Shown here: in pieces, positions 60,387 through 64,000 of the stretch | How positions within the stretch are numbered: the first letter of the stretch is position 1 | Layout of the letters: the number at the start of each line of letters is the position of its first letter | DNA from: Elysia chlorotica | Taxonomy: Eukaryota; Mollusca; Gastropoda; Plakobranchidae | Assembly: GCA_003991915.1 (NCBI GenBank) | Contig: RQTK01000050.1 | Location: 430,573 to 494,572 of the forward strand | Length of the DNA stretch: 64,000 nt | Reading direction: 5' to 3' | Made by a program: the position numbers and the translations under genes | The notes under the pieces: model-generated | Database searches by the model: none | The model's input: only the letters and a program-made list of their open reading frames with translations | Told to the model about the DNA's origin: nothing

Positions 60387-61439
60387 CTTTTCTTACTGGA
60401 GATCACAATACATTCACTTATTAACAGTATTTATCTATACATAATCAGAGACACAGAGTTTAATTACTTCTTTAGAAAAAAAAAATCACTAATGTTCACA
60501 CTCTTTAGGGGGGTAGAACCCCTGAAACTCACAATTAGAGAAATTAAAAATAAAAGGGTTATGAATCTGAACCATGCTGCATATGATGGCCTTGACCCCC
60601 ATGCTGAGACATGGCTGCAAATGATTCAAATGAGCCTCATCTCTCAGATAGTCAAAACAAAATACATGTATGAGGGATATGCCATGAAGAATTTTTCTCA
60701 TTGTAATACGATTAGATTTTGTATGCTATCTAGGTTAAAATAAACACACACAACAAAAAAAACAAAACACCCTAAAACTATTGGTCAGTCTAGGAATAGC
60801 ACAGGTGACTTGGTGTGAAAAAATGGGCACTGTTCACCGGGTTAACTGATCATGCTCTTAGTGTTGCGCTTATATCCCCAATAAAAAAAAAAAAAATTAG
60901 TTATAAGTTCATAAAACTATACCTGTATTTCTACTACGCTGAGAAGTTAGTTGATTTTACTATCTTGTTTGCTTTGGCTTTTTATTATAATCGTTTATTA
61001 CTTTATGCGGGGGTAATAAAGGGAGAAGCCACTTTTTACCTTCTCTCCTGCAGGTGATCACAATCAAATTTATTTTTAAAATTCAAATAGCTGTCAGTGT
61101 GATACGTTTCAGTTCTAATCCTTTTTTACATCTATAGTACAGCATTCTTCCTGTGTGTATCTTGACTGAAAACAGGATAATGCACTAAGAACCCTTGTAG
61201 CCCCAATTGAAAGTTCTGCAATACAGAAAGGGAAATTTCAGCTGCGGATCGAACCTTTGACATGGCTGTTTACATGGCCCAAAAAAGCGGCAACTTAGTT
61301 TGCCTCCAGCGCCAGCCTGAGACATCCGCAGGTAGTGGGCGGATCAGTGATCAATCATTTGTCAGATACACCACAGCCGGGTGTGCCTGGACATGACTGT
61401 GCACTGCACGAAAACTCGATTTCAACCCTTTTTCTTGTT
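60387..61439. other. Upstream flank of MBIP, no further gene seen
   Basis: It contains the probable MBIP 5' UTR acceptor and presumably its promoter further right. Open frames at about 60490-60740 on both strands lack splice support or family resemblance. Confidence 0.4.
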
Positions 61440-61890
61440 TTTTGAACCACAAAACTCTAGTTTCACTAACACCAAAATGTGATCAGCAACTGTTTCACAT
61501 CAGTGTGTGCATGAGTGTATCTGTCTGTTTCTACAAGGGGTATTTTGCTCCTTCCTCAGTACTATCCTTTCTGAGAGATTCAGGTAATGATCATCGATAT
61601 AGCCGTCATAATGTGACAGAGAGGTAGAGAATCCTCCAAATTATTCATTGATTTCATTGGTTGATATTTTAAGGTATAAACTATAATACATACGCATTCA
61701 CAAGTTTTTTATATGCTGGAACTAGGAGGAATAAATTCATGAATAAAGGCCACTACCAATATCAGTAACTCGGCACCCTGCAGTGCCCAGTCCGCAGGTG
61801 CTAAGTCACTGAAGTAGCCAAGCGCAGGGACTGTCGTTTTCTCACAGCGAGGCAGATTTTGGTGCGTGGAGCTTTATGGGTTGCAGTTTT
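61440..61890 (+). repeat. Dispersed repeat, copy 2 of the 37300-37890 family
   Basis: Same ordered blocks as copy 1: TGTTTCACATCAGTGTGTG, CTACAAGGGGTATTTTGCTCC-like, CAGTAACTCGGCACCCTGCA, GTGCCCAGTCCGCAGGTGCT, AAGTAGCC and GCGAGGCAG. This suggests an interspersed element of at least 400 bp. Confidence 0.75.
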
Positions 61891-62002
61891 AAGACAAGTT
61901 GTTAGCCTACTACGACATTGTGCTTACAATCCCTTGTGTGCATTGACATTGCCCAAGAATATTTTGGTGCATCTGGAATCTAGAGTTTACATCTTCTATA
62001 TT

Positions 62003-62540
62003 GGCACTCCTTGAGTTTTGTGGTCCTAGCCTGTGGGTGATCAAATGGGTGGGCGGCCGGAATTCGATTATTAAAATTGAATAGAACACCAACCAGCTGC
62101 ACCCCCTGTCTTTTTGTTATTTTGTTTCTATTAAAATTGATTAAAATACTTGCCAGCTGTACTCCCTGTCTTTTTGTTATTTTTTATTTGTATTAGATTG
62201 TTTTGTTTGATTCAAAAAGAAAGGGCAAGATTTGATTGTATTCAATTGTTTATCTGAACACCGGTAGAATGTGGGCGGGGACAACATACACAAGCACATA
62301 AGAATTAGGCCAGATTGATCTGTAAGCAATTGAAACTTTAGGTCTCTAGATCTATCTCTGTCTCTCACACTCGCTTGCTCTGTCTGTCTGTCTGTACATG
62401 TCTCTCTCTATATCTCTCTTCTCTCTTCACAGTTTTACTCACCCCCATGTAATCGAATCCTACCCACCCACCACTCGAATCCCGCCCACCAAGCCATTTG
62501 ATCGCCCACAGGTTAGGGACCACAAAACTCAAGGAGTGCC
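62003..62540. mobile_element. 538-bp inverted-repeat element (MITE-like) with ~65-bp arms
   Basis: Left arm 62003-62068 starts GGCACTCCTTGAGTTTTGTG; the right arm 62475-62540 is its inverse with only a few differences, both containing GATCAAATGG and GGTGGGCGG. The interior has a tandem duplication (CCAGCTG...CTCCCTGTCTTTTTGTTATT at about 62093 and 62151) and CT repeats near 62350-62420. No target-site duplication was recognised. Confidence 0.82.
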
Positions 62541-63957
62541 TGCATTTTATCCATTTTTGTTAGATACATATTAGGCCCTAAATCTAGACCTATATAGTAA
62601 TATTATAGTGTAAGTACACTTAGCCTCAGACCTTCCAAATGGGTACGTAGGGAGTTTTTCCTTTGAAAATTCAAAGTTGCATGAGGAAAATACACTAGCA
62701 GTCTATGGATCTAGATCTAGATCTACGTCTTAGTCCAATATCAATAAAAGTAATACAACTGTAATTTTAAACACAGAACTTGATCTAGATTTTATCTAGA
62801 TTCTACATCAACTAAGCTTAATCAATGATGGAGCGATTCAACTTTTTCTGCTACTGCCAGTCTCTCACTAAGTCACATTAAAGAAACTGCTTGGAGTGCT
62901 TGCAGAAAAATAAAGACAAATTGAAAACAAAAGTAAAAGTACAAAGGGAATCTACTCTTAAATTTTTAGAACTTTAGACCGCGAACCCTGGAACATCCTT
63001 CTTTCCTTCTTCTCTCAGAGCAGATTACTAGGAGTGGCATTATTGAGTTTCTAGCTCTACTCTTTCCTCTTTTATTTGCCACTAACCTAAGCGTAGGCCC
63101 ATATGACCTCTTAGACAGTAACCCATGAATCAAGATTTTAAAAAGATATATCTAGATTTACTCAAACCTTAGAATATCCTGATACAGATTCTTGCCTGAT
63201 GTTCTGTAAGTATTTTTTTCCATATTATTTTAGATCTAAAATACGAATTCTAGAATCTAGATCTAGATCTAGATCTAAATTTAATCATACATTTAAGCAT
63301 TTGGTTGAGAATGTTTGGAACTCGGATATGGGGAAAACAAAAATGTCATGATGAGAATGCACCGATAGAGAGAGAGAGACAGACAGACAAAGTTAGGAGG
63401 AAGTCTGGAAGATGAGGAAGTTAAAAGAAAGTCAAGATTAAGTCTAAGCAAGAGAGAGAGAGAGAGAGAGCGATATCACATGTATTGAGTATGTATCAAT
63501 TACGCCGACCGCTAAACTTGAAACATGCCCAGCCTTTTTAAAAATCTCAGTCATCAATGTCATTACACAGAGAAACCTTTTTTTAAAAACTAAGCTAGTG
63601 CTTGATAAGGTTCACTTGAATAGTAATAGATGTGCTGATGTATAATTTGATTTAAAATTAATTTACTATTTAGTATATATACATGTTATATATGTCACGG
63701 TTGTTTGCTTTAGTGTTGCAGGCAGGAATCTAGTTTAGGCTTCAGTCAAAAACTTCCTCTCTGCTTAAGAGACGATTTATGTTAAGCGCGCGGTGAGGCA
63801 GGCAAGATTAATCAACTGCAGGTAATTAGATCTGACAGGTGAAGTCGGTGTTATCAGGGAGTGTGCCTAGGAATTTACACAGGAAAAAAATAGTCGGAAA
63901 AGCACACCTTCCAATTTTGTCGCCTAGCTCTAATCTTTCAACAAAGTCAAGTTTAGT
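62541..63957. other. Intergenic DNA with AGATCT-rich patches, no gene seen
   Basis: No supported exon. AGATCT-type runs lie at about 62708-62725 and 63249-63280; GA/GACA runs at about 63368-63390 and 63450-63471. Confidence 0.5.
63249..63280. repeat. (AGATCT)n-type palindromic run, best example of a dispersed motif
   Basis: TAGATCTAGATCTAGATCTA-like runs. Shorter versions occur near 16300-16325, 16690-16705, 22110, 38038-38055, 41816-41832, 42118-42170 and 62708. Each unit is palindromic. Confidence 0.85.
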
Positions 63958-63958
63958 A

Positions 63959-64000
63959 CAGTGGAAACCATTTATAACAGGACCGGTTATAACAGGGCCT
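63959..64000 (+). mobile_element. Left end of a pogo/Tigger-like element, cut by window edge
   Basis: CAGTGGAAACCATTTATAAC follows TA at 63957-63958 and continues ACCGGTTATAACAGGG. It is the CAGTGGAAACC...TATAAC type of terminal repeat common in pogo/Tigger elements. The rest lies outside the window. Confidence 0.55.

Noticed and set aside
60492-60743. + strand frame beginning MFTLFRGVEPLKL
   Set aside because: No family resemblance, no splice support, and an overlapping frame of equal length on the other strand.
1-64000. CRISPR arrays, bacterial operons, riboswitches
   Set aside because: The window is clearly spliced animal nuclear DNA; the regular repeats found are microsatellites or exon-edge duplications.

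Overview
This 64 kb window is nuclear DNA of an invertebrate animal. All recognisable genes are split into short exons with GT-AG introns. Base composition is AT-rich, with many microsatellites, tRNA-derived SINEs, non-LTR retrotransposon fragments and small inverted-repeat elements. Protein similarity to known animal families is strong but clearly non-vertebrate. The overall look, including the dispersed AGATCT-type motif, suggests a lophotrochozoan and most likely a gastropod mollusc; that placement is inference. I joined exons by hand from reading frame, splice sites and remembered family sequences, so protein identities are firmer than each splice site.

Layout, left to right. (1) 54-4003, + strand: last five coding exons of a Jagged/Serrate-type Notch ligand, with partial tandem copies of exon edges in its introns. 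(2) About 4.0-11.4 kb: Jagged 3' UTR and AT-rich intergenic DNA with a LINE endonuclease fragment and dispersed repeats. (3) 11762-16247, - strand: complete six-exon ARV1, a sterol/lipid homeostasis protein of the ER. It is head-to-head with (4) 17074-18596, + strand: POP7/RPP20, a subunit of RNase P/MRP. (5) 18.8-24.4 kb: gene-poor. (6) 24534-38497, - strand: complete PPP1R21 in 20 coding exons, an endosomal coiled-coil protein with the KLRAQ region; its introns hold a SINE, an RTE-like LINE and simple repeats. (7) 38787-38888, + strand: a possible first exon of an unknown gene, divergent from PPP1R21. (8) 38.9-43.6 kb: repeats and an assembly gap. (9) 43675-48123, + strand: a Speedy/RINGO (SPDYA-like) CDK activator, converging on (10) 48394-49752, - strand: the 3' part of a BTB-BACK gene whose first BTB exon I could not find. 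(11) 54628-60386, - strand: a short MBIP (MAP3K12-binding inhibitory protein, ATAC complex subunit) in six coding exons. (12) 60.4-64 kb: intergenic, with a 538-bp inverted-repeat element and other repeats.

The genes are unrelated housekeeping or signalling genes with no operon-like logic. Two head-to-head pairs (ARV1/POP7; PPP1R21/unknown exon) probably share promoters. The most unusual signals are structural. Splice-site-spanning tandem microduplications occur around two Jagged exons, and a related duplication copies the POP7 tail. Two retrotransposon 3'-end fragments are flanked by direct repeats of about 100 and 117 bp. A CT microsatellite supplies the polypyrimidine tract of one PPP1R21 exon. 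I did not find a clearly new biological system.
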